Source of the DNA: an uncultured Planctomyces sp. | Lineage (GTDB): Bacteria; Planctomycetota; Planctomycetia; Planctomycetales; Planctomycetaceae | Assembly: GCA_937904325.1 (NCBI GenBank) | Contig: CALGTK010000277.1 | Coordinates: 1-54,160, forward strand | Reading direction: 5' to 3' | DNA: 54,160 nt | In this document: piece by piece, positions 1-8,454 of the stretch | How positions within the stretch are numbered: the stretch's first letter is position 1 | How the letters are laid out: each line of letters begins with the position of its first letter | Translations under genes and position numbers: made by a program | The notes under the pieces: model-generated | What the model saw: only the letters and a program-made list of their open reading frames with translations | The model's database searches: none | What the model was told of the DNA's origin: nothing

Positions 1-120
1 ATGCAATTCGCAAAGGCGGTGGCGGAGCCAAGGGGCCAGCGGGTGGTGGTTCGCCCCTCGATGCAATTCGCAAAGGCGGTGGCGGAGCCAAGGGGCCAGC
101 GGGTGGTGGTTCGCCGCTCG
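1..120. repeat. 60-bp in-frame tandem duplication
   Basis: Bases 1-60 and 61-120 are identical except at one position (C at 56, G at 116), which is silent in the reading frame (Pro either way). The unit is 20 codons, so each copy adds one linker plus one LDxIRK motif. The near identity points to recent duplication, and the array may extend left of the window. Confidence 0.95.
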
Positions 121-290
121 ATATGATTCGAAAACAGGGTGCTGGCGGAAAGGCCGAACCGACCGAAAAAGAAACGGCTGACGCTCCTGCCGAAGTACCA
201 GCTAAAGAAAAGCAAGCACCCGCCGCCGACAGCGGCAAGAAGTTGTCGTCGCTTGACATGATACGAAAGCAGGGCCCGGCAAAAAGTTAG
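1..290 (+). CDS. C-terminal tail of an unidentified protein with repeated LDxIRK motifs (partial)
   Basis: The reading frame enters from the left edge (first full codon at base 3) and ends at TAG 288-290. It encodes about 95 residues of low-complexity tail: Gly/Ala/Lys-rich linkers separating short copies of one motif, seen as SPLDAIRKG, SPLDMIRKQ and, just before the stop, SSLDMIRKQ. A fourth copy is cut by the window edge. The middle linker is rich in Ala, Glu, Lys and Pro and is probably disordered. The motif spacing suggests a short linear binding or targeting peptide used several times, but that is inference. The catalytic or structural part of the protein lies outside the window, so I cannot name it. 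Confidence 0.75.
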   Translation, partial: AIRKGGGGAKGPAGGGSPLDAIRKGGGGAKGPAGGGSPLDMIRKQGAGGKAEPTEKETADAPAEVPAKEKQAPAADSGKKLSSLDMIRKQGPAKS

Positions 291-321
291 CCAGTTTGTC
301 CAATTCATCATTCTCGGCGGG

Positions 322-619
322 ATGGACATTAAAAATGCGAAAGAGTTGGCATCAGCGGCCCTGCCAGGCATCGTCTCGCTGGACGACGAATGCCGACCAA
401 TCGAACACCAACGTCAAATCGTCGAAGCCGTACAACCACGTCATGGTTAACACCACCTGGAGCAACGAAGTTAATCAGGTGTACGACATGCAAGTGGCCA
501 ACCTGCAGGAAGAACTGCACGCCGACTGGCATTCCAGTGGCCTGTACCCAGGGGCTCACTGCAACCTCAATGCTTTTCGAGCCGCCTGTCAGGCCATCAT
601 CCAGTCGTCTTTCGGCTGA
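322..619 (+). pseudogene. Possible frameshifted or overlapping small coding remnant
   Basis: The gap 291-722 has no gene I can name. It does hold two open stretches on the plus strand with natural-looking codons. One starts at ATG 322 (MDIKNAKELASAALPGIV...) and stops at TAA 448-450 after 42 codons. The other runs in another frame, from ATG 443 to TGA 617-619, for 58 codons (MVNTTWSNEVNQVYDMQ...). They overlap slightly and could be one gene broken by a frameshift, or two tiny genes. Neither has a clear ribosome-binding site. The rest of the gap up to 722 shows nothing. Confidence 0.3.
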
Positions 620-722
620 CCGTTCCAACGGCCGCCGACCACGAAACAGTTTGCATCGCCAACACTCAGTAACGCCGTACGTTGCTGAGACGCCGCAGAG
701 AAACTCGTGACCAGGTTACGGA

Positions 723-2045
723 TTACAGGCCGGCAACCTGAAATCCTTCGCGAGGTACTCGCTTAAGAAGAGCATCGGCTTCTTTGACGTTATGGACAGT
801 CAGGTTATTGGCATCCCAGTGCAGTTTCTGACCAGGAAAACGGTTGGCGACGACGCCCAGCAGCAATGCTTCCGTCAGGGGACCAGCGTAGCTGAAGGGT
901 GAGCTGGTTTTGCCTTTCCCCATGCAGGCGTCGACCCATTGGTGGTAGTGGTTTCGAGAATCCAGTTCAGGACGCTTCTCCTTTTTAAATTTGTCTTCGG
1001 GAAACAGCAGTGGCTCGGACGAGTGTGGCAGCAGCATCGTGCCTTCCTCGCCGACGAACAGTGCCCCCTGCCCGGGTAGCTTCAATCCTTGCGAAACACC
1101 AAGGCCTTCCGTAGACGGCGGCGCGGCCGCACCGTCGTACCACGTCCAGTTCATTGTGTCCGTGGTGTACTTCGTGCCGGGAAATTCGTATTCGACAATG
1201 TTCGTTTCCGGATGCCCGACTCCAGTCGGTTTGCGGCAGGTTGTCTTTGCCCAGGTCGGAGATGTCAGGGCAAGAGCACGGTACGGTGTGTCGAAAATGT
1301 GGACGCCCATGTCGCCCAGCGTGCCTGTCCCAAAGTCGATTTGCTTCCGCCACGCTCCGCGGTGATACACACCCTTCTTAAACGATCTGATGGCCGCCGT
1401 TCCGAGCCAGAGGTCCCAGTCGAGATTCTTCGGGATGTCGTCGAACTTCGTAAAAACCGGACCGTCGTAGCCCCAGTTTTTGTAAGACCACGCGAGTACG
1501 CGGTTGACCTTGCCGATTACTCCGCTTTGGATCATTTGCGTTGCCCGACGATACGGCAGTCCGGCACTTGCCTGAATCCCCATCTGGGTAACGAGACGTT
1601 TTTTATCGGCAACAAGTCGCAACTGGCGAGCCTCGAAAACTTCGTGTGTCAGGGGCTTCTGGCAGTAGACCGGCTTACCGTGATTCATCGCGGTCATCGC
1701 CGCGGGAGCGTGAGTGTGGTCGGGCGTTGAAACCACGCAGGCGTCAATAGTGTCGCCCATCATGGAAATCATTTCGCGATAGTCGCGAAACGTTCGAGCC
1801 TTGGGAAACTTCGCGGCGGCTTCTTTGAGAATGTTTGCATCGACGTCGCACAACGCGGCGACTTCGACACCTGAGTGAGAAGAAACCGACTTCAAATCGG
1901 AGCCACCCATCCCGCCGACTCCGACGTGAGCAGTTCTCAGTCGAGCATTCGCGTCGGACCCTTGCCCCGACATTGGCAGCACACTGCCGACTGCCAGTGC
2001 GGCTGAAGCTTTGACAAACTGGCGACGCTGGATTCTTCGGCTCAT
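723..2045 (-). CDS. Tat-exported Gfo/Idh/MocA family oxidoreductase
   Basis: 440 residues. The N-terminus carries a twin-arginine signal (RRQFVKASAALAVGSVLPM), so the protein is probably exported folded with its NAD(P) cofactor, as is common for this family in planctomycetes. The Rossmann loop reads GVGGMGGSD near residue 42. The family's catalytic lysine region appears as CQKPLTHEV near residue 130, and a C-terminal substrate-binding domain follows. Such enzymes oxidise or reduce sugars and cyclitols; the substrate here is unknown. The ATG at 2045 has AGGAAC about nine bases upstream. It is divergent from the DUF1501 gene across a 214-base gap. Confidence 0.92.
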   Translation of the reverse strand: MSRRIQRRQFVKASAALAVGSVLPMSGQGSDANARLRTAHVGVGGMGGSDLKSVSSHSGVEVAALCDVDANILKEAAAKFPKARTFRDYREMISMMGDTIDACVVSTPDHTHAPAAMTAMNHGKPVYCQKPLTHEVFEARQLRLVADKKRLVTQMGIQASAGLPYRRATQMIQSGVIGKVNRVLAWSYKNWGYDGPVFTKFDDIPKNLDWDLWLGTAAIRSFKKGVYHRGAWRKQIDFGTGTLGDMGVHIFDTPYRALALTSPTWAKTTCRKPTGVGHPETNIVEYEFPGTKYTTDTMNWTWYDGAAAPPSTEGLGVSQGLKLPGQGALFVGEEGTMLLPHSSEPLLFPEDKFKKEKRPELDSRNHYHQWVDACMGKGKTSSPFSYAGPLTEALLLGVVANRFPGQKLHWDANNLTVHNVKEADALLKRVPREGFQVAGL

Positions 2046-2259
2046 GACTTGTTCCTGACAGAGTGAGTTCGAGTAACTCGATTTGCAACACGATTGCGGT
2101 TTATCTGTTTGTACCTGATAAACGATACAGAGAATTATTACGACTGAGCGATTACTTCAACCCTGTTGAGGGCTCACCGGTAATATTGGGCGATGCGAAT
2201 GAAACTTGCTGCAGTAAGTTGGGTTTCAGGAAAGAGAATGTGTTTTTTCGGAGTGCGAG

Positions 2260-3636
2260 ATGCTGCGTAAAAGTAAAGAGAACGGTTGCTCAGAGTTCCA
2301 GAATCAGATGGGTGTAAGCCGTCGTGGATTTCTGAAAGCCGGTGGCCTGGGCCTGACCGGGCTGACGTTGACGGAACTGTTGCGACACGAGGCGCAGGCC
2401 GGACCAGTGGCAAAGAAAGAAAACTCGGTAATCATCCTGTGGATGCGAGGCGGGCCGTCTCAACATGAGACATGGGATCCGAAAATGGATGCCCCGGCGG
2501 AATACCGCGGCGGTTTCGGAGCCACATCGACAAACGAGCCGGGGATCGAGATCGTCGACCTGCTGCCGAAGTGCGCTTCGATTATGGATAAGTGGTCGAT
2601 CATTCGCAGCCTGCATCACACAAACGCCGGACACTCTGCCGGCGATCAGATTCTGTTCACAGGGCACCCGCCAGGGCCGAGCCCTGATGTGAACATCCAC
2701 CCCAGTTGTGGCTCGATTGTTTCTGAACAACTCGGCCAACTGACTCCCGAGCTACCTCCATATGTGGCCATTCCCAGGCAAGTGCCGGGAACGGACTCTG
2801 CCTACCTGGGTGTTGCACACAAGCCGTTCGAAACGTTGGTTGATCCGGGTAATGATGGCCCGTTCAAGCTGAAGAATTTCTCACTGGTAGAAGGTATCAG
2901 CCAGGGCCGCTTCGATACTCGCAAAAGTCTACTGCAGGGATTCGACCAGTTTCGGTCGGCTGTCGATAGTTCAGGACAGATGGATTCCGTCAGTAAGTTT
3001 CACCAGAAGGCGTACGGTATCTTAAGTTCTGACAAAGCTCGCCAGGCCTTCGATCTGGACGCCGAACCCGATGACATCCGTCAGCGATACGGATTCATTC
3101 CGAGGTACGACCCAGGCGATCCCAGACGTTGCAGCGCCAACGCATTCTGTCAACGAGTCCTGCTGGGGCGGCGTCTGGTTGAAGCAGGCGTCAGATTGGT
3201 CACTGTCGACTGTCGCTGGTGGGACACTCATGTTCAAGGTTTGGACTCGATGAAGAACGGCTTTCTTCCGCGTTGGGATCTGTGTTACTCAGCGTTGATT
3301 GAAGACCTTGATCAGCGAGGCATGCTCGACACAACGATGGTCGTCGCGTGGGGCGAGTTTGGTCGAACTCCCCGCATGAACAAAGAGGCTGGCCGCGACC
3401 ATTATCCGAACGTATTCAGTGCAGCTGTGGCTGGAGGACCCGTTCAAGGTGGTCGAGTCGTGGGGTCTTCAGATTCCAAAGGCGCGTTCCCGCTTGATAA
3501 TCCGAAGTCACCGCAGGACGTCCTGGCGACGATGTACCGACACTTGGGGATCGACACCGAACGACACTACCTGGACCACGGCGGCCGACCAATCATCACG
3601 CTACCATCCGGAAGCCCAATCGAAGAACTTTCCTGA
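2260..3636 (+). CDS. DUF1501 family protein with Tat signal
   Basis: 458 residues. A twin-arginine signal (SRRGFLKAGGLGLTGLTL) follows a short leader, so export is expected. The family hallmark follows directly (ILWMRGGPSQHETWDPK), and the C-terminal block contains WGEFGRTPRMN and GRDHYP. The fold is alkaline-phosphatase/sulfatase-like, but no enzyme activity is established for the family. In planctomycetes these proteins are usually encoded next to DUF1549/DUF1553 cytochrome-like proteins. This copy has no such partner and is instead followed 46 bases later by a DapA-like lyase. The ATG at 2260 has CGGAG about eight bases upstream, which fixes the start. Confidence 0.92.
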   Translation: MLRKSKENGCSEFQNQMGVSRRGFLKAGGLGLTGLTLTELLRHEAQAGPVAKKENSVIILWMRGGPSQHETWDPKMDAPAEYRGGFGATSTNEPGIEIVDLLPKCASIMDKWSIIRSLHHTNAGHSAGDQILFTGHPPGPSPDVNIHPSCGSIVSEQLGQLTPELPPYVAIPRQVPGTDSAYLGVAHKPFETLVDPGNDGPFKLKNFSLVEGISQGRFDTRKSLLQGFDQFRSAVDSSGQMDSVSKFHQKAYGILSSDKARQAFDLDAEPDDIRQRYGFIPRYDPGDPRRCSANAFCQRVLLGRRLVEAGVRLVTVDCRWWDTHVQGLDSMKNGFLPRWDLCYSALIEDLDQRGMLDTTMVVAWGEFGRTPRMNKEAGRDHYPNVFSAAVAGGPVQGGRVVGSSDSKGAFPLDNPKSPQDVLATMYRHLGIDTERHYLDHGGRPIITLPSGSPIEELS

Positions 3637-3682
3637 TCGACGGTTTGAAACTCATCATTGAATCCACAACCGAGACATTCAC

Positions 3683-4600
3683 ATGAACCAGTCTGAGATT
3701 ACTCCCGAAACACTGGCCGGCTCCGTTATCTCCGTCCCGCCGCTGGCTCGCAACGCCGACTTCTCTCTGAATCACGACGAGAATGAAAAACTGATCCGGC
3801 ACCTGGAAGGCGGCGGAGTGTCGACGCTGCTCTATGGTGGAAACGCGATTCTGTACCACGTTGCTCTCAGCGAATACGCCGAGTTGCTGCAAATGATGAC
3901 CGACCTGGCCGGCGACAACACGCTGATGATTCCGTCCGTCGGTCCGGCTTACGGAACGATGATGGATCAGGCCGCGATCCTGCGGGAGTTCAATTTCCCA
4001 ACGTCGATGATTTTGCCGACGCGTGATGTCTTTACGTCCTCAGGCGTCGCATCGGCGGTTCGTCATTTCGTTGAGAAGACTTCGAAGCCTGCTGTGCTGT
4101 ACATCAAGAACGACGGTTTTATCGAAGTCGACGCCGTCAAGAAACTCATGAATGACGGTTTGCTCTCGTGGATCAAGTACGCAGTCGTCCGTGAAGATAC
4201 GTCCAACGACCCGTATCTGCGCGAACTGGCAGACGCCGTCGGAACCGAGCGAATTGTCAGCGGCATCGGCGAACAGCCGGCGATCGTGCATCTGCGAGAC
4301 TTCGGCCTGAACTGCTTCACATCAGGCTGCGTGTGTGTTGCTCCGGGCAAGTCAATGGAAATGCTTCGATCCATCAGAGCCGGCGACTTCGAAGTCGCCG
4401 AGCAAATCCGTTCAACATTCAAACCACTGGAAAATCTGCGAAACTCGATCAACCCCATCCGTGTGCTGCACACGGCTGTCGCCCTGTCCGGCATCGCCAA
4501 CACAGGACCGATCATTCCGCTGATGTCAGAACTGGATGACTCCAACAAGCCTGCCATCCAGGCCGTCGCAGCGCAGCTTCTGGAAGTCGAGAGACTGTAG
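3683..4600 (+). CDS. Dihydrodipicolinate synthase/N-acetylneuraminate lyase family protein
   Basis: 305 residues, the usual length for the DapA/NanA TIM-barrel aldolases. The segment YGGNAILYHVALSEYAELL matches the early barrel region, and PAVLYIKNDGF contains the candidate Schiff-base lysine (about residue 140). IPSVGPAYG and FTSGCVCVAPG resemble further barrel strands. The family cleaves or condenses pyruvate-type keto acids. This member is divergent, so true lysine biosynthesis is unlikely and a sugar-acid or keto-acid lyase role is more plausible. It probably shares a transcript with the upstream DUF1501 gene. Its stop codon abuts a palindromic repeat at 4601-4619. Confidence 0.85.
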   Translation: MNQSEITPETLAGSVISVPPLARNADFSLNHDENEKLIRHLEGGGVSTLLYGGNAILYHVALSEYAELLQMMTDLAGDNTLMIPSVGPAYGTMMDQAAILREFNFPTSMILPTRDVFTSSGVASAVRHFVEKTSKPAVLYIKNDGFIEVDAVKKLMNDGLLSWIKYAVVREDTSNDPYLRELADAVGTERIVSGIGEQPAIVHLRDFGLNCFTSGCVCVAPGKSMEMLRSIRAGDFEVAEQIRSTFKPLENLRNSINPIRVLHTAVALSGIANTGPIIPLMSELDDSNKPAIQAVAAQLLEVERL

Positions 4601-4619
4601 GGTGCGTTTCGACGTATCC
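4601..4619. repeat. Degenerate copy of a dispersed palindromic element
   Basis: GGTGCGTTTCGACGTATCC lies directly after the DapA-like stop codon. It resembles the GTGCGTC-NN-GACGCAC palindromes at 11912-11954 and 23530-23582 but its right arm is degraded. It sits between convergent genes. Confidence 0.55.
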
Positions 4620-4657
4620 TGCATAACTTGACTATTTCAATCACTCTTTAGTTTTGA

Positions 4658-5893
4658 TCACTTTTTAATTGCTGCAGCGGCTATGGTTCCGATTCGACCG
4701 ACGAGTGAATTCACTGAGCCTTTCCCGTGGGGGTGGACGCGATTGCTCAGGAAGATGACGAACATTTTCTGAGTGGGATCGATCCAGAGTGCAGTGCCGG
4801 TGAAGCCTCCGTGTCCGAACGCCTGTTTGGAGAACAAGTCGCCTCGGTTCGATGAGTAGCCTGTTCGGCGGTCCCAGCCCAATGTTCGGACCCCGCTCGA
4901 AACCTCCTGGGATGTCGTCATCAGTCGGCATGTCTCGGGCTTCAGAATTCGGGTTTTTCCAAGGGTTCCATCGTTCATCAGCATTTGGGCATATCGAGCG
5001 AGGTCTTCGGCTGTTGCGAACAGGCCGGCATGACCGGCGACTCCGTCGAGTTTGTACGCCCGCGGATCGTGGACTTCTCCCCGCATCCATTCGCCGTTTC
5101 GTTCCTGAGTGGGGGCCGCTCTTTTCTGGATGGCTGACACTGGATTGAAACCAGTCTCTGCCATGCCGAGTGCAGAGAAGATTCGTTCTTTTGAAAATAC
5201 GTCCAGCGACTTGCCGGAGACCCGTTCAACGATTTCTCCCAAAACGATGAAGCCAACGTCGCTGTACATGAACCGCGTTCCTGGTTCCGCTCGCAAGTCC
5301 AACTCGTGGATGCGTTGAAAAGCCTGGACGCGTCCATTCTCGTAATCGCGAATTGAATTGTCCGGAAGAAGCCCACTTTGATGAGTCAGCAACTGCCGGA
5401 TCGTGATAACTTCTTTACCAGTGTTACCAAATTGCGGGATGTACTTTGCGGCCGGTGCGTCGAGTTCGACGAGGCCGTCTTCGATGAGCAGCATGATGCT
5501 TGTTGCGGTGGCGATTGGTTTTGTCAGAGACGCCAGGTCGAAAACGGTGTCAGTCGTCATTGGAACGACGTCTGGTTTGAGCTGTCGTGAGCCGTAGCTC
5601 TTCAGCCAGGCGATGCGGTTACGGTACCCAACCAGCACGACGCAGCCCGGCATTCGATCGTATCGCAAACCTTCTTCAATCACGTCGTCGATTGCGGCCA
5701 GGCGAGCAGCGTTCAACCCGCATTCTTCCGCAGAGCACCGAACGAGTCCGGGAGGCGATGCGGTCGTTGCCGCAACAAATGTCAGGAGTGTCAGGCAGGA
5801 AATTGTTGCGGCTGCAGTCCATCGATTACTCTGCAGTCTGCGAATACTCAGGTGTTGATTCATCAGATTCTCTGAGACCATCTCGACGGACAT
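4658..5893 (-). CDS. Serine hydrolase of the beta-lactamase/transpeptidase-like family
   Basis: 411 residues. A hydrophobic N-terminal segment (about residues 27-46) suggests a signal peptide or membrane anchor. The active-site SxxK motif is SLTK at residues 122-125. The second motif reads YSD at 210-212 (Y-x-N in classic enzymes), and the third is HGG near 361. This set fits the class C beta-lactamase-related esterases and D-aminopeptidases. The natural substrate is unknown and antibiotic resistance should not be assumed. The start at 5893 has AGGACG upstream; an internal ATG at residue 11 is an alternative. Confidence 0.9.
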   Translation of the reverse strand: MSVEMVSENLMNQHLSIRRLQSNRWTAAATISCLTLLTFVAATTASPPGLVRCSAEECGLNAARLAAIDDVIEEGLRYDRMPGCVVLVGYRNRIAWLKSYGSRQLKPDVVPMTTDTVFDLASLTKPIATATSIMLLIEDGLVELDAPAAKYIPQFGNTGKEVITIRQLLTHQSGLLPDNSIRDYENGRVQAFQRIHELDLRAEPGTRFMYSDVGFIVLGEIVERVSGKSLDVFSKERIFSALGMAETGFNPVSAIQKRAAPTQERNGEWMRGEVHDPRAYKLDGVAGHAGLFATAEDLARYAQMLMNDGTLGKTRILKPETCRLMTTSQEVSSGVRTLGWDRRTGYSSNRGDLFSKQAFGHGGFTGTALWIDPTQKMFVIFLSNRVHPHGKGSVNSLVGRIGTIAAAAIKK

Positions 5894-6046
5894 GAATTTA
5901 CACGTCCTGAAATGGACGGACGATACTTTGGCACCTTACGGTTTGTCGGAGCGTTCAAGTAGAGCCTCGTGGTATTTTTTGTCGCGGTCGGCTTAGTTGG
6001 TTTTCAATAATTTACGGCGAACAGTCACAGTTCAGGAAAAATAAAC

Positions 6047-7051
6047 ATGACAGAAAAAAGCCAGGTGACGTGCAGTGTCGATTTTACTTCAGACGGAAAA
6101 CGATCTGGCCATCTCGCAATTCCGCAATCAACAAATTCTGCGGGCTGGGCCAAGTACTTTGTTCCGATCCTGGTGATCAAGAATGGAAGCGGTCCAACGG
6201 CTGTGCTTTCCGGCGGCAACCACGGCGACGAGTATGAAGGTCCCGTGACGCTGATGAATCTGTTTCGTGAGCTGACGGAAGAAGACATTAGTGGGCGGAT
6301 CATCATCATTCCGATGCTGAATCATCCTGCCGTCGCGGCCGGCACTCGGTTATCGCCGATCGACGATGTGAACATGAACCGAGCCTTCCCTGGCCGCTCC
6401 ACGGACACCATCACCGGAATGATCGCACACTTCGTCGCGACCGAGGTTTTGCCGCTGGCTGATTTGGTCGTTGATATTCATTCGGGTGGTTCGTCGATGC
6501 ACATGCTGCCTTCCGTCAATATGCACCGCATGGACGACGCCGATCAGATGGGGAAAATGCTTAAAGCAGGTCGCCGATGGGGAGCTCCTTACGTTTTTCT
6601 TTATCGAGATGTGGCGGGTTCTGGATTGTTGCCGTCTTACGCGGAGAGTCTCGGTAAGGTCACGCTGGGCACCGAAATGGGCAGCAAAGCTCAATACGGC
6701 GTCGACATGCTGCGACACACCAGTCGGGTGCGAAACGTTCTGCATCATGCAGAAATTTTGCGTGAGACGCCGCCAGATCCGGGTGATGCCAATCCGATCG
6801 TTGTTGCCGCCGACAATGAAGAAGACTACATCATGGCTCAGACGAGTGGGATCTTTGAACCGTTTATCGAGCTCTCCGATCAAGTCACAGCCGGTCAGCA
6901 AATCGGCCAGATTCACAGCCTTGAGCACCCTGATCGACCGACCGAGCCAGTCATTGCTCAGTCAGATGGAATTCTCTTTGCAAGGCGTTCAATTCCGCTC
7001 AGTCGGCAGGGCGAATGTCTGGCTGTGTTGACCCGCGCAGTGGATGAGTGA
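6047..7051 (+). CDS. Succinylglutamate desuccinylase/aspartoacylase family deacylase
   Basis: 334 residues. It is a zinc-dependent deacylase of the carboxypeptidase-A-like fold. The first zinc motif is GGNHGDEYEGP near residue 65, the second ligand region is DIHSGGSSM near 143, and DVNMNRAFPG lies between them. A C-terminal beta domain follows (SDQVTAGQQIGQIHSLEHP). Relatives remove acyl groups from amino acids, for example N-acetyl-diaminobutyrate in ectoine breakdown (DoeB). No other ectoine gene is nearby, so the substrate is open. The start at 6047 has AGGAAA upstream. It is convergent with an amidohydrolase, another metal-dependent hydrolase that may act on related compounds. Confidence 0.88.
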   Translation: MTEKSQVTCSVDFTSDGKRSGHLAIPQSTNSAGWAKYFVPILVIKNGSGPTAVLSGGNHGDEYEGPVTLMNLFRELTEEDISGRIIIIPMLNHPAVAAGTRLSPIDDVNMNRAFPGRSTDTITGMIAHFVATEVLPLADLVVDIHSGGSSMHMLPSVNMHRMDDADQMGKMLKAGRRWGAPYVFLYRDVAGSGLLPSYAESLGKVTLGTEMGSKAQYGVDMLRHTSRVRNVLHHAEILRETPPDPGDANPIVVAADNEEDYIMAQTSGIFEPFIELSDQVTAGQQIGQIHSLEHPDRPTEPVIAQSDGILFARRSIPLSRQGECLAVLTRAVDE

Positions 7052-7095
7052 CTGACACTTTGTTTTTTGAACACGTTCCTTAATGTGGACTCGTG

Positions 7096-8262
7096 CTAAC
7101 CCTCAGCGCGTCGAACCATCCGACGGCCGCCTCCGCCGGGAACGATTTCGCCGCGGCGGACGGTCGTTGCGGCGATCAGAACTTCGGACGCAGGTCGAGT
7201 CTGCTGATTGCAGTCGGAAAGGACGAAGTCGCCAGTCAGCCGTTCCAGGACGGCGATGTCGGCGATGGTGCCGACTTTGAGTGTGCCCAGATCGTTGGCT
7301 TTATTAAGAATCTGCGCGGGTCTGGCGGTCGACATTTCGACGACACGTTCCAGCGACAGACCCAGCGTCAGAAACTTGCTCATCGTTGTTGGCATGTCGT
7401 AGACCGGACCGTTGATGTTCATCGTGTGAAGGTCCGTGCTGATCGTGGTTGGTTCGAAGCCGTCGTCGAGAGCCGCCTGGGCAACATGCCAGTCGAAACT
7501 GCCGAATCCGTGACCGACGTCGAAGATGACACCTCGGTCAGCGGCAGCTCGCACGGCTTCAAAAATTTTGCCTTTGTCGTTAAGGATCGGTCGGCTGCTG
7601 GCTCGGAAGCAGTGAGTGATGCAGTCGCCTGGCGATAACGCTTCGGCCAGCTCAGGAATCGGCATCGGACTGTCGCCGATGTGTACCATCAGCCAGGTGT
7701 TGGAATCTCGCGCGGCTTTGATCGCGTCGTTGAGATTCGCCCAGCCCTGCTCACCGTCTCCGATGATATTGGCGGTCGCACGGATTTTGACGCCGACAGC
7801 CACGTCGCGGTTTCTTTCGATCGTAGCGACGACCCCGTCGGGATCCGCGTAGCGACGATCGAGCAGTTCACCAAGGTTTCCGCAGGCAAGCCCCACGCAC
7901 GACAGATTAACGAGGCCGAAAACCTGCGTCCTCGCTCGCTCGATGACGTCGCGGCGGAAGGCGTCGAAGTTGTACGAACCAGCCGTGCCGGTATCGAGCA
8001 TCGTTGTCACACCGCCGGCCGCGCAAAGAGAATCGGGATCGAGCCCGAGCGGCGAATGCGGGTAAACATGAACGTGCAGATCTATGAGGCCGGGCGTCAC
8101 CAGTTGGCCTCGAGCGTCGATGACGGTGCGAGCCAGTGAACAGTCGATGTCCTTTTCGACGGCCGCGATTTTTCCGTTCGAAACAGCAACGTCGCGAAAT
8201 TGATGAAGGCTTTGCGAAGGATCAACAACTTCGCCGCCACGGATCAGGATGTCATAGCTCAT
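7096..8262 (-). CDS. Amidohydrolase/deacetylase family metallohydrolase
   Basis: 388 residues from ATG 8262. The dihydroorotase-like N-terminus (ILIRGGEVVDPSQS) is followed by the metal-binding GLIDLHVHVYPHSPLG, and further metal ligands are likely in the segments MVHIGDSP and STDLHTMN. The C-terminus ends in the usual small beta domain. The family includes D-aminoacylase-like and dihydroorotase-like enzymes that hydrolyse cyclic or acylated amides. A longer frame is open up to 8382, but the added 40 residues are not protein-like and precede the conserved start, so I chose 8262. It converges with the deacylase at 6047-7051 with only 44 bases between them. Confidence 0.87.
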   Translation of the reverse strand: MSYDILIRGGEVVDPSQSLHQFRDVAVSNGKIAAVEKDIDCSLARTVIDARGQLVTPGLIDLHVHVYPHSPLGLDPDSLCAAGGVTTMLDTGTAGSYNFDAFRRDVIERARTQVFGLVNLSCVGLACGNLGELLDRRYADPDGVVATIERNRDVAVGVKIRATANIIGDGEQGWANLNDAIKAARDSNTWLMVHIGDSPMPIPELAEALSPGDCITHCFRASSRPILNDKGKIFEAVRAAADRGVIFDVGHGFGSFDWHVAQAALDDGFEPTTISTDLHTMNINGPVYDMPTTMSKFLTLGLSLERVVEMSTARPAQILNKANDLGTLKVGTIADIAVLERLTGDFVLSDCNQQTRPASEVLIAATTVRRGEIVPGGGGRRMVRRAEG

Positions 8263-8454
8263 CTGAAAGTCTCGCTTGATCGTCGTATTACGAATAAAAA
8301 ATGCCTGGGATGTTGAATAGCAATTTTCAGACGTCGTAGCGACTGTGTTGCAAGTTGTTTGCCGCGTCAGAAACACGACCAATGAGAAATGACTCGACTG
8401 TAAGCTGTTCTGTGGATGCCCGAGTGCTTTTCCTGACGGACCAGTCGAGGCTGA

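Noticed and set aside
1089-1730. 213-residue plus-strand frame inside the Gfo/Idh/MocA gene
   Set aside because: It is antisense to a gene with a signal peptide and family motifs, its translation is Arg-rich and it has no start site; a shadow of codon bias.
4063-4644. 193-residue minus-strand frame over the DapA-like gene
   Set aside because: Antisense to a recognisable family and without natural protein features.
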